NCBI RefSeq assembly: GCF_900110735.1
Contig: NZ_FOET01000001.1
Span: forward strand, 310,001-374,000
Source of the DNA: Streptomyces radiopugnans
GTDB lineage: Bacteria; Actinomycetota; Actinomycetes; Streptomycetales; Streptomycetaceae
Length of the DNA stretch: 64,000 bases
Direction of reading: 5' to 3'
Both the position numbers and the translations under genes were made by a program. The notes under the pieces were generated by a model that had not been told where the DNA came from, ran no database searches, and saw only the letters and a list, made by a program, of their open reading frames with translations. Position 1 is the stretch's first letter. Every line of letters starts with the position of its first letter. This document shows positions 27,900 through 37,247 of the stretch, piece after piece.

Positions 27900-30065
27900 T
27901 CAGGTGGTGAGTGAGTTCTCCGGGTCGCTGTGGTCGGGCTGCTCCTGCACGGCCTCCGCGGCCTCGGCCGCCTCCGCCGCCTCGGCGGCCACCCGCGGTG
28001 CCGGAGCGTCGTCCGTGCGCAGGGCCATCAGCTCGCGGCGCCTGTCAGCCTTGGCGCACAGCGCCGCGACCGCCCGGTCGAAGCGGACGATCGACGGCGG
28101 ATCGGCCGGCCCCAGCAGGTGCACCTTCAGCTCGGCGCGGGCCCGCGCCATGGTGTCCCGGGACGGGTCCCGGACGGAGTCCAGCAGGGCGGGCACGCCG
28201 GCCGCGTCGGGGGTGAGGATGGTGGCCGCCCGCACGGTCGGCAGGCCGGCCCTGAACTCCTCCTCCGCCAGACCGCTGGTGTTGGCGACCGCGTACGGCT
28301 TCTCACTGGCCAGCCAGTCCGAGACCACGCTGGAGACATCGCTGATCAGCAGGTCGGAACGGTTGAAGCAGGTGTACAGGGCGGGCCGCGGCCCGGTGAT
28401 CACCAGATGCTCCCACTCGGGGAAGGACGCCCAGTAGGCCTCCTCCCAGGCGGCCGTCGCGGCCGCCACCGCCGCCTCCCGGTCCCCCCCGGGCGTGGAC
28501 TGGAGCAGCATCCGCTCCATCTCGTCCGCGCTCGGCCGGAACGCCGTGGTGGTCAGCTCGTCCAGCGCGGCGGTGCGGCGGGCCAGCTCGGCGGCGGCCT
28601 CCGGACCGGGGCGCGGGCCGGAGCGCCGGGCGTTGGCCTCGGCGATCATCTGCTGGATGCGCTCGTTGGCGCGGGCCGCGCGCGGGTCGACCGAACCGGT
28701 CATCGGGTGGGGCTTGTACAGCAGCCGCACCTTCGGGTCCGCCAGCAGGGCGCGGACGATGTTCTCGCCGGCCAGGATGACCGAGGTGTTGCCGGGGTCG
28801 TCGGTCCAGCCCTCCCAGGTGGGCGCGTACAGCACCGTGACGGGGCCGTCCGCGGCCGGGGGCCCGGCGTAGTGGCGGATCGGCGCGAGCTGCGGTCGGC
28901 CGACCTCCACCACGTCGCGGTCGTCGACGCCGATGTCCGCGAGCCGGTAGCGGTCCCGGGCGGCCCGGCCCGCGACCCACACCTCGTCGTAGGCCTTGGC
29001 GTAGGGGTTGCAGCTGGAGAGCTTGTCGCTCTCGCCGTGGTTGATGAAGGCGTGCTTGATCGACGGGATGCGCAGCACCTGCGAGGTCTTACCGGAGTTC
29101 GCCGGGTGCAGCATCATCTTGAGCGAGGAGTGCTCCAGCCGCATCAGGTGCGCGACCTTGGGGATGCACACGATGGGCACGTCGGTCGCGTCGATCTTCT
29201 GCACCATGAACCGCTCGCGCAGCACGATCAGCGGCCTGGCCTCCAGCGCGGAGAGCGTGCTCAGCCACATGTTCGCCTGGTAGGCGGAGGCGGCGCCGCC
29301 GGAGAAGTACATCGCCACCGTCGGCCGGTACTCGGCCAGCCAGCGGTCCAGCCACTCCAGCGCCTGCTGCTCGTTCGCGGGCTGTGCGCCCGGCCGCAGC
29401 CAGGCGGCGAGCCGCAGGATGCCGCCCAGGTGGAGGGCCAGGGTGACGCCCACCCCCAGCAGGCCCCACAGGGCTTCGGCGGTCAGGGCCGAGGCCATCA
29501 GCCCGGCCGTGGCGGGCAGGGCGAAGTACAGCAGCCGGCGGCTGGGCTGGCGGGCCAGCAGCCGCGGCGGCGCGGAGGACAGCCGCAGGGCGGACGCGTC
29601 GATGTTGCGGGTGACGAAGGGGAGGGTGCGCCGGCGCCTGATCAGCAGTGCGACGGCCTGGCAGCAGAAGTGCAGGAAGTAGCCGGCCAGCAGGGCCAGG
29701 GCGAGGGGCTGCTCCTCCAGGGGATCGATGCCCGGCAGCCGGACCAGGCCGACGACGATCAGCGCGTCGCGCAGCAGCTGGCGGGCGGTGACGTCGAAGC
29801 GCAGCCTGCCCAGTGCGGCGACCAGCCGGGGCTGCCGGTGCACCAGGTACAGGTCGAGCAGAAGGCCGACCGAGGAGCCCGCGACGAACAGGGCGGTGTT
29901 CGCCAGCAGCGCGCCCAGCAGCTGTGCGAGGAGGGCCGCGCCCAGCAGGACGGAGAGGGCCAGCGCGTGCTTCACCGAGAAACTCGGGGGGGCGGGCCGT
30001 GCGGTACCTCCCTTGGGCCGTTGCTTACCGCGGAAGAGCCTCAGGACTGGGAACGAGGCGGACAT
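27900..30065 (-). CDS. CDP-glycerol:glycerophosphate glycerophosphotransferase-like wall-polymer enzyme
   Basis: 721 residues from ATG 30065. The N-terminal third has about six hydrophobic helices (ALALSVLLGAALLAQLLGALL, LALALLAGYFLHFCCQAVALLI, LLYFALPATAGLMASALTAEALWGLLGVGVTLAL). The C-terminal part has the marks of teichoic-acid polymerases: KHAFINHGESDK, VLYAPTWEGW, LLYKPHPMTG and SDLLISDVSSVVSDWLASEKP. It probably polymerises or primes a polyol-phosphate wall polymer, and the membrane N-terminus is an unusual addition because TagB/TagF-type enzymes are peripheral. It is the last of three minus-strand envelope genes. The GGAG about 12 nt upstream is a moderate SD; the open frame continues upstream but without similarity. 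Confidence 0.85.
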   Translation of the reverse strand: MSASFPVLRLFRGKQRPKGGTARPAPPSFSVKHALALSVLLGAALLAQLLGALLANTALFVAGSSVGLLLDLYLVHRQPRLVAALGRLRFDVTARQLLRDALIVVGLVRLPGIDPLEEQPLALALLAGYFLHFCCQAVALLIRRRRTLPFVTRNIDASALRLSSAPPRLLARQPSRRLLYFALPATAGLMASALTAEALWGLLGVGVTLALHLGGILRLAAWLRPGAQPANEQQALEWLDRWLAEYRPTVAMYFSGGAASAYQANMWLSTLSALEARPLIVLRERFMVQKIDATDVPIVCIPKVAHLMRLEHSSLKMMLHPANSGKTSQVLRIPSIKHAFINHGESDKLSSCNPYAKAYDEVWVAGRAARDRYRLADIGVDDRDVVEVGRPQLAPIRHYAGPPAADGPVTVLYAPTWEGWTDDPGNTSVILAGENIVRALLADPKVRLLYKPHPMTGSVDPRAARANERIQQMIAEANARRSGPRPGPEAAAELARRTAALDELTTTAFRPSADEMERMLLQSTPGGDREAAVAAATAAWEEAYWASFPEWEHLVITGPRPALYTCFNRSDLLISDVSSVVSDWLASEKPYAVANTSGLAEEEFRAGLPTVRAATILTPDAAGVPALLDSVRDPSRDTMARARAELKVHLLGPADPPSIVRFDRAVAALCAKADRRRELMALRTDDAPAPRVAAEAAEAAEAAEAVQEQPDHSDPENSLTT

Positions 30066-30264
30066 CAGACAGGTCACGCTCCAGGAAGGGACGTCATACG
30101 TGTCGTCTCGCCTACCGCCCACCCCCTGCCTACCGGGCCTCCCGGCACCGCTCCCCAACGGCGATCGGCATGCGACGGAGTGTTCGACGACCACTCGGTG
30201 ATGCGTTTGCGGCGCTCATCCTACGGTTATCGCGGCGGTGTCCTCGCGCGGTGCCCTCGCGCAA

Positions 30265-30320
30265 CGCCGGGCGGGGCGGTGAACGAGGGGCCGGCCCCCC
30301 GTTCACCGCCCCGCCCGGCG
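30265..30320 (-). terminator. Terminator: 56-nt near-perfect palindrome
   Basis: 28-bp arms with no central spacer and a single A/C mismatch (30286/30299). It begins 17 nt past the stop of the CDP-alcohol phosphatidyltransferase gene and lies upstream of the CDP-glycerol-type gene, so these two minus-strand genes are probably separate transcripts. Confidence 0.75.
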
Positions 30321-30336
30321 GCGTGCGTACCCGTCC

Positions 30337-31476
30337 CTACCGGCCGCCGACGGCGGTGCCGTCGCGCGACGGCAGGCTCTCTCCGTCCGGGCCGCCGGGC
30401 TGGGCCGGGATTCCCGGAGCGGTGCCGGAGGCGGTCTCGGGAACCTCGGGGACCGGGTAGGAGGCCAGGGTGCGCTCGAAGTCCCTGGTGGACAGCAGCA
30501 GCTTGTAGATGATCGCGAGCTCGAACACCATCAGCAGGGAGCCCGCCGCGACGGTCACCGGCATGATCGCGCCGAGGACCGGGCCCACGATGAAGACGGC
30601 CATCTGGAACTCGATGCCGCTCACCAGGTGGGTGCGGATGCGGTGCCGGAGCAGGAAGGTGCGGAAGCGGCCGCACCAGGGGAACCGGCTCTTGAACTCC
30701 ACGTGCAGGTCGATGACCTTCTTCTCCCGCGGCCGGGCCCCCTCGCCGCTCCCGGCTCCGGTGTCCGGGCCCTCCCGGCCGGGGTCGTCGTCGAGGTCCG
30801 CCGTGGGGTTCTCACGGAGGAGGTCCTCCATGAAGGCGATCCCCTGCTCCTCGTCGCCGTCGTTCTCCCGTTTCCGCTCCCGCTCCCGTTCGCGCTGCTC
30901 CAGCTCCTGGTCCCGCTCCAGTTCCTCGGCGGTCATCAGGGCCCTCGCCGCCCGCCGGCTGGCCTTGGCGCGGGCCCTGATCTTCTTGCGCATGCTGTGG
31001 CGCACCTTGAAGATCTGGAGCGCGTCCAGGTAGCGCAGGGCGTCCAGGAAGACCACGACGAGGGCCAGCCAGACGTACGCCACCTCCCCCGTGCGGGAGT
31101 ACTGGCCGCCCATCAGGGCGACGGCGCAGATCAGCACCCGCACCCGGTCGAACACGTAGTCCAGCCAGCCGCCGAACTCCGAGCCCTTCCCCGTGAGCCG
31201 GGCGAGCTTGCCGTCCATGCAGTCCAGGATGAAGCTCAGGTGGTAGAGCCCGGCCCCGATCAGCAGCCACTTCCAGTCGCCGCGCGCGAAGCAGGCGGCG
31301 GCGGCGAGGCCGAGGAGGAGCGCCCCCCAGGTGATCTGGTTCGGCGTCACCCGGGTCCACTTCGCCGTCCACCGGACCAGCGGCGTGGCCACGGGGTCGA
31401 CGAGCAGCACCGTCCACCAGGCGTCGCGCTTCTTCTCGGTGAGGCGGCGCACTTCGGAAAGGGGGGGTATGTCCAT
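30337..31476 (-). CDS. CDP-alcohol phosphatidyltransferase family protein
   Basis: 379 residues from ATG 31476. The full family motif D-x2-D-G-x2-A-R-x8-G-x3-D-x3-D is present, with Asp85, Asp88, Asp106 and Asp110 as the metal-binding residues. Helices are split: about 45-85 and 115-165 before, and 310-350 after, a highly charged Arg/Glu-rich insert (roughly 170-270). That insert is likely a cytoplasmic coiled coil and is not found in ordinary PgsA-type enzymes. It should transfer a phosphoalcohol from a CDP-alcohol to an acceptor; neither substrate can be named. The position next to a CDP-glycerol-type polymerase suggests wall-polymer or lipid-anchor synthesis. Confidence 0.88.
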   Translation of the reverse strand: MDIPPLSEVRRLTEKKRDAWWTVLLVDPVATPLVRWTAKWTRVTPNQITWGALLLGLAAAACFARGDWKWLLIGAGLYHLSFILDCMDGKLARLTGKGSEFGGWLDYVFDRVRVLICAVALMGGQYSRTGEVAYVWLALVVVFLDALRYLDALQIFKVRHSMRKKIRARAKASRRAARALMTAEELERDQELEQRERERERKRENDGDEEQGIAFMEDLLRENPTADLDDDPGREGPDTGAGSGEGARPREKKVIDLHVEFKSRFPWCGRFRTFLLRHRIRTHLVSGIEFQMAVFIVGPVLGAIMPVTVAAGSLLMVFELAIIYKLLLSTRDFERTLASYPVPEVPETASGTAPGIPAQPGGPDGESLPSRDGTAVGGR

Positions 31477-31718
31477 GTCTGGTCGGCAGTCCTCGTAGGC
31501 GGTCGGGAAGTGGGCCGGAGCCGATCGGCGTCCGGGGGAGCCCGTCACCCGGACGTTCCGCGCAACCCTCGCAAGGCGCGCAGAGCACACGCAGCCCGAA
31601 GATTGGGTTACCTGCGGGTGCAATCGATCTGAACCGCAAGTTAAGACACATGGGATGACCGAATGGTTGCCCTCGATTTCGGCCACGTGCCCACCGGACG
31701 ACCGGGGAGGCTTCCGGC

Positions 31719-32870
31719 TCAGGCGCCGGGCGCCGCGGTCCGCCGGTCCCGGCCCGCCCGCGCCGGGGGCTCAGGGGCGAAGAACCACTCCAGCCGCGGC
31801 TCCATCGCCCAGCGGAAGGCCCTGACCACCGGGGGCGTGGTCAGGGCCACGGCCACCGCGGCCGCGACCGCGGTGACGAGCAGGACACCCGGCGCGCTGT
31901 TCACGAAGCCGCCCTCGTACCAGTCCCAGTAGTGCGCCCCCTTGGCCAGGAAGCCGTGCAGCAGGTACGCGTACAGCGTCCCGGCGCCCAGCGCCGTGAA
32001 CCAGGTGCGCCGGGAGGGCGTCAGGCTCAGGAAGGCGGCGCTCAGCAGCAGGGAGCAGCCGAGCATCCCCAGCGTCATCAGCACCCCGGCCCAGCCGGGA
32101 GCGCCGAGCTCCTGGGCCGCGTAGCGGTGGTAGAACCAGTCCGGGTTCATCCGGGGCACGGTCCAGTAGGCCGCCAGGGCGCCCAGCGCGAGGACGGCCG
32201 GCGCGAGCAGCCGCAGACGCCGGTCCCGCAGAGCCTCGAAGTGGCGCCGCTCCAGGCGCAGGCCCAGCACGAAGAACGGCAGGTACTGGAGCACCCGCTG
32301 CAGGGCGAGGTCGCCGCCGATGTCGGGGGAGGCCGTGGCCGCGGCGGCCAGGACGACCGACACGGTGAAGGGGTACCGCAGCGCGCGCCACAGGGGAGCG
32401 GTCAGCCGCCAGATGAACAGCGCCATGAGGAACCAGGTCAGGTACCACGGGTGCAGCAGGGTGATCCTCGGTTCCTCGCCGGTGTTCCAGGCGCGGAACA
32501 GGTTGAGCGCCGTCTCGAAGACGACGTACGGCACGGCCACCCCGGTGACCAGCCGCCGGATCTGGCGCGGCCGGAAGGAGAAGCTCCGGGAGAAGTGGCC
32601 CGAGACGATGGTGAAGGCGGGCATGTGGAAGGCGTACAGCAGCAGATAGCCCGCCGCCACGGCCCGGCTGCCGTCGCGCAGCCCCTCCCACGAGTGCCCG
32701 ACGACGACCAGCACGATGGCCAGGAACTTGGCGTTGTCGAAGAACGCGTCGCGCTCCCGGGACCGTCTGCCTCCCTCCGCGCCCGGGGTGTCCGGCGTGT
32801 CCGAGGCGGTCGAGGCGTCCGGGCGGCCCGGAGTGTTCGGGGAGGCGACGGCGGGGGAGACCTGGCTCAC
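31719..32870 (-). CDS. Acyltransferase family 3 protein (COG3594-like)
   Basis: 383 residues from GTG 32870, which has GGAGGGAAGG at a good distance. A disordered N-terminus of about 35 residues is followed by around ten helices. The entry DAFFDNAKFLAIVLVVVGHSWEG holds the conserved His of acyltransferase-3 enzymes and looks like the fucose 4-O-acetylase type (COG3594). It probably O-acylates an extracytoplasmic sugar or wall polymer, fitting the neighbouring polymer genes. Its 240-nt spacing from the downstream CDP-alcohol gene suggests a separate promoter there. Confidence 0.85.
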   Translation of the reverse strand: MSQVSPAVASPNTPGRPDASTASDTPDTPGAEGGRRSRERDAFFDNAKFLAIVLVVVGHSWEGLRDGSRAVAAGYLLLYAFHMPAFTIVSGHFSRSFSFRPRQIRRLVTGVAVPYVVFETALNLFRAWNTGEEPRITLLHPWYLTWFLMALFIWRLTAPLWRALRYPFTVSVVLAAAATASPDIGGDLALQRVLQYLPFFVLGLRLERRHFEALRDRRLRLLAPAVLALGALAAYWTVPRMNPDWFYHRYAAQELGAPGWAGVLMTLGMLGCSLLLSAAFLSLTPSRRTWFTALGAGTLYAYLLHGFLAKGAHYWDWYEGGFVNSAPGVLLVTAVAAAVAVALTTPPVVRAFRWAMEPRLEWFFAPEPPARAGRDRRTAAPGA

Positions 32871-33093
32871 GGGGATCCTTCCCTCCGGGTGACGGAACGG
32901 ATATGTCGGATGATCTGGCGAGAGGACGCCCGTCAGTCTCCGGCGGCTCCCGGCGGAGCGCAAACGCCGCCCGGCCCCCGTTCCGCCCATCGGGCGCACC
33001 GTCCGGCCGTCGGAACGGGCGGGCGGGCCGGGCGGGGGCTCGCGTAGATTGCGGAGCGACCGGACGAGAGAACGCATACAGGGGACGGCGCAG

Positions 33094-34245
33094 GTGGCAG
33101 CGGCAGAGCAGGGCGTTCGGCGGGACGTGCGAGACGCCCGCAGGATCGTGGTGAAGATCGGGTCGTCCTCGCTGACCACCGCCGCCGGCGGGCTGGACGC
33201 CGACCGGGTGGACGCGCTGGTGGACGTGGTGGCCCGGCAGCTCGGCGCCCCGGAGGACGAGGACAGCAAGGAGATCGTGCTGGTCTCCTCCGGCGCCATC
33301 GCCGCCGGACTGGCGCCGCTGGGCCTGGAGAAGCGCCCCCGCGACCTCGCCCGCCAGCAGGCCGCCGCCAGCGTCGGCCAGGGGCTGCTGGTGGCCCGCT
33401 ACACGGCCTCCTTCGCCCGCTACGGCCGGCGCGTGGGCCAGGTGCTGCTGACCTCGGACGACACCAGCCGCCGCGCGCACTACCGCAACGCCTACCGCAC
33501 CCTGGACCAGCTCCTGGCCATGGGCGCGGTGCCGATCGTCAACGAGAACGACACCGTCGCCACCGACGAGATCCGCTTCGGCGACAACGACCGCCTGGCC
33601 GCGCTGGTCGCCCACCTCGTCCGCGCCGAGCTGCTGGTCCTGCTCTCCGACGTCGACGGCCTCTACGACGGCAACCCGGCCACCCCCGGCACCTCCCTCA
33701 TCCAGGAGGTGCGCGGCCCGCACGACCTGGACGGGGTGGAGATCGGCAGCGCCGGGAAGGCCGGGGTCGGCACCGGGGGCATGGTCACCAAGGTCGAGGC
33801 GGCCCGGATCGCAGCCGGGGCCGGCGTCCCCGTGGTGCTCACCTCCGCCACCCGCGCCGCCGACGCCCTCGCCGGGCGGCCCGTGGGCACCTACTTCCAC
33901 CGCACCGGCCGCCGCTCCGCCGGCCGGCTGCTGTGGCTGGCCCACGCCTCCGCCCCGCGCGGCGCGCTGGTGCTGGACGACGGCGCGGTACGGGCCGTCG
34001 TCGAGCGGCGCACCTCGCTGCTGCCCGCCGGGCTGGCCGGGGTGGAGGGCGAGTTCTCCGCGGGCGACCCGGTCGAACTGCGGGACGCCGCCGGGCGGCC
34101 CGTCGCCCGCGGACTGGTCAACTTCGACGCGCGCGAGATCCCCCGGCTGATCGGCCGCTCCACCCGCGACCTGGCCCGCGAGCTCGGTCCCGCGTACGAG
34201 AGGGAGGTCGTCCACCGCGACGACCTGGTCCTGCTGCGTCACTGA
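33094..34245 (+). CDS. proB: Glutamate 5-kinase
   Basis: First step of proline synthesis: ATP-dependent phosphorylation of glutamate. 383 residues from GTG 33094. The amino-acid kinase domain starts at RRIVVKIGSSSLTT and includes EIVLVSSGAIAAGL, NENDTVATDEIRFGDND and SDVDGLYDGNP. A C-terminal PUA domain covers about 290-380 (RGALVLDDGAVRAVV, VNFDAREIPRLIGRS). A TAGATT hexamer at 33045-33050 could be the -10. It is separated from proA by one hypothetical gene. Obg followed by proB and proA is a common bacterial order, here broken by the three minus-strand envelope genes. Confidence 0.96.
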   Translation: MAAAEQGVRRDVRDARRIVVKIGSSSLTTAAGGLDADRVDALVDVVARQLGAPEDEDSKEIVLVSSGAIAAGLAPLGLEKRPRDLARQQAAASVGQGLLVARYTASFARYGRRVGQVLLTSDDTSRRAHYRNAYRTLDQLLAMGAVPIVNENDTVATDEIRFGDNDRLAALVAHLVRAELLVLLSDVDGLYDGNPATPGTSLIQEVRGPHDLDGVEIGSAGKAGVGTGGMVTKVEAARIAAGAGVPVVLTSATRAADALAGRPVGTYFHRTGRRSAGRLLWLAHASAPRGALVLDDGAVRAVVERRTSLLPAGLAGVEGEFSAGDPVELRDAAGRPVARGLVNFDAREIPRLIGRSTRDLARELGPAYEREVVHRDDLVLLRH

Positions 34246-34366
34246 CGGCACCCTCGGGTCAGCCTTTCAATGGGCACCTTCCCGAAAACCGCCACACGGC
34301 GGCTCGAGTACTGGTCCACTTCTGTGGGAGGGCCGCTCCGGGACGGCGGCCCACCGCGTGACCGCA

Positions 34367-34408
34367 CGAGCGCAGTCGCCCGAGCGCGGTCACGCGAGCG
34401 CAGTCATG
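34367..34408 (+). repeat. 14-nt tandem repeat, three imperfect copies
   Basis: Units 34367-34380, 34381-34394 and 34395-34408 all begin CGAGCGC(A/G)GTC. They lie in the leader between proB and the next small gene. Confidence 0.7.
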
Positions 34409-34435
34409 AGTTCGGCACCACACGGGAGGCCGCCG

Positions 34436-34900
34436 GTGAGACGACTGACCAGCGTCGACTTGGGGTACCCCCAGCGAGGCGACGGGGCGGGGAGCCCCCT
34501 GCGGGGCATGGCGGAGCCGGGTTCCCGCCGCAGCGGGGAGGACGGCCGCTCCGGCGGCGCCTCGCGCCTGTGGCACGTCACCCTCAGCGTCTCCGGTGCC
34601 GAGGCCCCGCTGAGGGACGTCAGGCGGGCGCTGGAGCGGCTCGCCCACGACCACCCCTTCCTGCTGGCCGGCCGGTACGCCAACGACCACGCCGAGATCC
34701 GCTACTGGGAGGAGGCCCGCGACCTCCACGACGCCGCGGCCGTGGCGCTGCGGCTGTGGGGCGAGCACCGGGCGTCGGCGAAGCTGCCGCCGTGGGAGAT
34801 CGTCGGGCTGGAGGTCATCGGCCGCGAGACCTACCACCAGCGGGTGGCCGAGGGCTACGGCCCGCACCCCGCCGTACCGGCGGGCGTCCACCCGTTCTGA
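34436..34900 (+). CDS. Conserved hypothetical protein between proB and proA
   Basis: 154 residues from GTG 34436, chosen because GGGAGG (34424-34429) lies exactly 6 nt before it; ATG 34406 and ATG 34508 are in frame but lack an SD. The N-terminal 40 residues are low complexity. The rest forms an alpha/beta-looking domain: [25 protein letters not shown], then [38 protein letters not shown] and [19 protein letters not shown]. No known family is recognised. It has no signal peptide or helix, so it is cytoplasmic. Possible co-transcription with proB. Confidence 0.75.
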   Translation: MRRLTSVDLGYPQRGDGAGSPLRGMAEPGSRRSGEDGRSGGASRLWHVTLSVSGAEAPLRDVRRALERLAHDHPFLLAGRYANDHAEIRYWEEARDLHDAAAVALRLWGEHRASAKLPPWEIVGLEVIGRETYHQRVAEGYGPHPAVPAGVHPF

Positions 34901-35001
34901 CACCGCACCGGTGTGCCCGGGCGGCGGTCGCGCGCGGCGTGCCCGGGGCGCACCGCCCGTCTCGTACTGCGGACCCCAGGATGGACGCCGCCCGCCCTGG
35001 C

Positions 35002-35007
35002 TACGCT
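35002..35007 (+). promoter_or_regulatory. proA -10 hexamer (probable leaderless promoter)
   Basis: TACGCT, then 6 nt, then ATG 35014. There is no usable SD in the six bases between. Confidence 0.55.
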
Positions 35008-35013
35008 GGGAGC

Positions 35014-36291
35014 ATGAGCAGCGCATCGCAGACCTCGCCCGTGATCGACACCGCCCGCCGCGCCAAGGAGGCGGCCGCCGCGCTCGCCCCGCTGCCGCGC
35101 ACCGCACGCGACGGTGCGCTGCTCGCGATCGCCGACGCCCTGGTGGCCCGCACCGGCGAGATCGTCGAGGCCAACGCCGCCGATGTGGACAGGGCCCGCG
35201 CCGCCGGAACGGCCGAATCCGTCGTCGACCGGCTCACCCTCACCCCCGAGCGGATCGCCGCCATCGCCTCCGACGTGCGCGACGTGGTGGCCCTGCCCGA
35301 CCCGGTGGGCGAGGTGGTGCGCGGCTCCACGCTCCCCAACGGCCTGGAACTGCGCCAGATCCGGGTGCCGCTCGGCGTGGTCGGCATCATCTACGAGGCC
35401 CGGCCCAACGTCACCGTGGACGCCGCCGTGCTCTGCCTGAAGGCCGGCAACGCGGTGCTGCTGCGCGGCTCGTCCTCCGCGTACTCCTCCAACACCGCCC
35501 TGGTCGCCGTGCTGCGCGACGCCGTGGCCTCCGCCGGGCTCCCGGCCGACGCCGTCCAGCTCGTGCCCGGCGAGAGCCGTGACAGCGTGAAGGAGCTGAT
35601 GCGCGCCCGCGGCCTGGTGGACGTGCTGATTCCGCGCGGCGGCGCCTCCCTGATCAAGACGGTCGTGGAGGAGTCCGTCGTCCCGGTCATCGAGACCGGC
35701 ACCGGCAACTGCCACGTCTACGTCGACGAGCACGCCGACCTCGACACGGCCGTGGAGATCCTGGTCAACTCCAAGGCGCAGCGCCCCAGCGTCTGCAACG
35801 CCGCCGAGACCGTGCTGGTGCACTCCGGCATCGCCGACGCCTTCCTGCCGCGCGCCCTGGCCGCGCTGGAGAAGGCCGGGGTGACCGTGCACGGCGACGG
35901 GGCCTGGGCGAAGGCGGGCGAGGCCGAGGGCGTGGACGTGGTGCCCGCCACGGAGGAGGACTGGGCCACCGAGTACCTCTCGTACGACATCGCCGCCGCC
36001 GTGGTGCCCTCCCTGGACGCCGCGGTGGAGCACATCCGCCGCTGGACCTCCGGCCACACCGAGGCGATCGTCACCTCCGACACCACCGCGGCCCGCCGCT
36101 TCGTGTCGCTGGTGGACTCCACCGCGGTCATGGTCAACGCCTCCACCCGCTTCACCGACGGCGGCCAGTTCGGATTCGGCGCCGAGATCGGCATCTCCAC
36201 CCAGAAGCTGCACGCCCGCGGACCCATGGGCCTGCCGGAGCTGACCTCGACGAAGTACGTGGTCACGGGCGAGGGGCACGTACGCGGCTGA
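35014..36291 (+). CDS. proA: Glutamate-5-semialdehyde dehydrogenase (gamma-glutamyl phosphate reductase)
   Basis: Second step of proline synthesis, reducing glutamyl-phosphate with NADPH. 425 residues. Aldehyde-dehydrogenase-fold signatures are [36 protein letters not shown], the catalytic Cys in [14 protein letters not shown], and [23 protein letters not shown]. The length and motifs are normal. It has its own likely leaderless promoter, so it need not be co-transcribed with proB. Confidence 0.97.
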   Translation: MSSASQTSPVIDTARRAKEAAAALAPLPRTARDGALLAIADALVARTGEIVEANAADVDRARAAGTAESVVDRLTLTPERIAAIASDVRDVVALPDPVGEVVRGSTLPNGLELRQIRVPLGVVGIIYEARPNVTVDAAVLCLKAGNAVLLRGSSSAYSSNTALVAVLRDAVASAGLPADAVQLVPGESRDSVKELMRARGLVDVLIPRGGASLIKTVVEESVVPVIETGTGNCHVYVDEHADLDTAVEILVNSKAQRPSVCNAAETVLVHSGIADAFLPRALAALEKAGVTVHGDGAWAKAGEAEGVDVVPATEEDWATEYLSYDIAAAVVPSLDAAVEHIRRWTSGHTEAIVTSDTTAARRFVSLVDSTAVMVNASTRFTDGGQFGFGAEIGISTQKLHARGPMGLPELTSTKYVVTGEGHVRG

Positions 36292-36310
36292 GCCCGCCGC
36301 CGGCGCGCTC

Positions 36311-36346
36311 CCGCGGGGGCCCACGGGCTCCCGCAGGCCCCCGCGG
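36311..36346 (+). terminator. proA terminator hairpin
   Basis: 11-bp stem (36311-36321 with 36336-36346) and a 14-nt loop, 20 nt past the proA stop. Confidence 0.6.
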
Positions 36347-36413
36347 ACGCTCGCGGACCTCGTACGAAGCAGACGAATCACCGTTCTCCCTGCCCAAAGT
36401 CCTCCGGCGGGTC

Positions 36414-36419
36414 TACGCT
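36414..36419 (+). promoter_or_regulatory. -10 hexamer of the first DESFVRAA gene (probable leaderless promoter)
   Basis: TACGCT, 6 nt before GTG 36426, with no Shine-Dalgarno sequence. The hexamer and spacing equal those of proA. Confidence 0.55.
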
Positions 36420-36425
36420 GGTCCC

Positions 36426-37121
36426 GTGCCGGAGGATGTGGGGGGCCAGCCGCACCAGAGCGGTGAGGAGCCCGACGACCGCGACCGCGCGGCGGCGGAC
36501 GACGCGTTCGCCTCCGTGGTACTCGACGAGTCCTTCGTACGTGCCGCCCTGATCCACGAGCCCACCGCCGCCGAGCGCACCCTGGCCGCCGCCCAGTCCC
36601 CCTCCGAGACCGAGGCGGCGCTCGCGCACGACGACCAGTACGGCTACGGACCGTGGCGGGACGATCCCGAGGGCGCCGAACACGACCGCGACACCGGGCC
36701 GGACGACGGCGACGACCACCACGGCCGGTACCGCTACGGCCGGCTGGAGTTCGCCGACCGCCTCGACCACCTGGAGTACGTGGAGGACACCGAGTACCCC
36801 GAGGACGCCGGGTACGCCGGCTACACCGAGGAGAGCGACGGCCGGGGCGGCCTCCACGGGCGCCCCCCGCGCCCGTACCGGGGCCATGTCCGCTGGCAGC
36901 GGCCGGTCGCCTGGGTGCTCGCCGTGGTGATGGGCGTCGGCATCGTCGCGATGGCCTTCGCCGCCGTCCACCGGGGCGCCTCGGGTCAGCGGCAGCAGAC
37001 CCCGCCGGAGCCGCCGCCGGCCACCAGCGGGGTCGACGCCCCGCCGCCGGCCGGCCGGTCCGGCGCGCTGCCCTCCCTGTCCGGCCACTACAGCACCTCC
37101 TCGCTCGGCGGTCCGGCGTAA
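36426..37121 (+). CDS. Single-pass membrane protein with DESFVRAA motif (SCO2584-like by position)
   Basis: 231 residues. The cytoplasmic N-terminus (1-160) contains DDAFASVVLDESFVRAALIHEPTA near residue 25-48, then an acidic Tyr/Gly/Asp-rich stretch. One transmembrane helix (about 162-183, WVLAVVMGVGIVAMAFAAV) and a short extracellular tail rich in Pro/Ser follow. The next gene has the same motif in the same place, so the two are paralogous at least in this region. By position next to proA it corresponds to the S. coelicolor gene I remember as SCO2584, reported to interact with Mre proteins in the spore-wall complex; this equivalence is inferred. No enzymatic domain is visible. Confidence 0.85.
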   Translation: MPEDVGGQPHQSGEEPDDRDRAAADDAFASVVLDESFVRAALIHEPTAAERTLAAAQSPSETEAALAHDDQYGYGPWRDDPEGAEHDRDTGPDDGDDHHGRYRYGRLEFADRLDHLEYVEDTEYPEDAGYAGYTEESDGRGGLHGRPPRPYRGHVRWQRPVAWVLAVVMGVGIVAMAFAAVHRGASGQRQQTPPEPPPATSGVDAPPPAGRSGALPSLSGHYSTSSLGGPA

Positions 37122-37140
37122 CGGGCGCGGCCGGGCCGCC

Positions 37141-37164
37141 GGCCTGCCGGGTGCCCGGTAGGCC
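37141..37164 (+). terminator. Hairpin between the two DESFVRAA genes
   Basis: 11-bp stem with one G-U pair (37141-37151 with 37154-37164), 19 nt after the stop codon. It suggests that the tandem genes are transcribed separately. Confidence 0.5.
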
Positions 37165-37235
37165 GCCCGGCGGACACCGCCCGACTTTTCCCGTGATCGA
37201 TGCCTGCGGGCCGGTTTGGGATCTTTCCTCCGGCC

Positions 37236-37241
37236 TACTCT
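37236..37241 (+). promoter_or_regulatory. -10 hexamer of the second DESFVRAA gene (probable leaderless promoter)
   Basis: TACTCT, 6 nt before ATG 37248. Confidence 0.5.
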
Positions 37242-37247
37242 GGGGGT

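Noticed and set aside
27930..30512. 860-codon plus-strand frame opposite the CDP-glycerol-type gene
   Set aside because: Antisense shadow rich in Gly/Arg/Gln. The minus strand has the family motifs.
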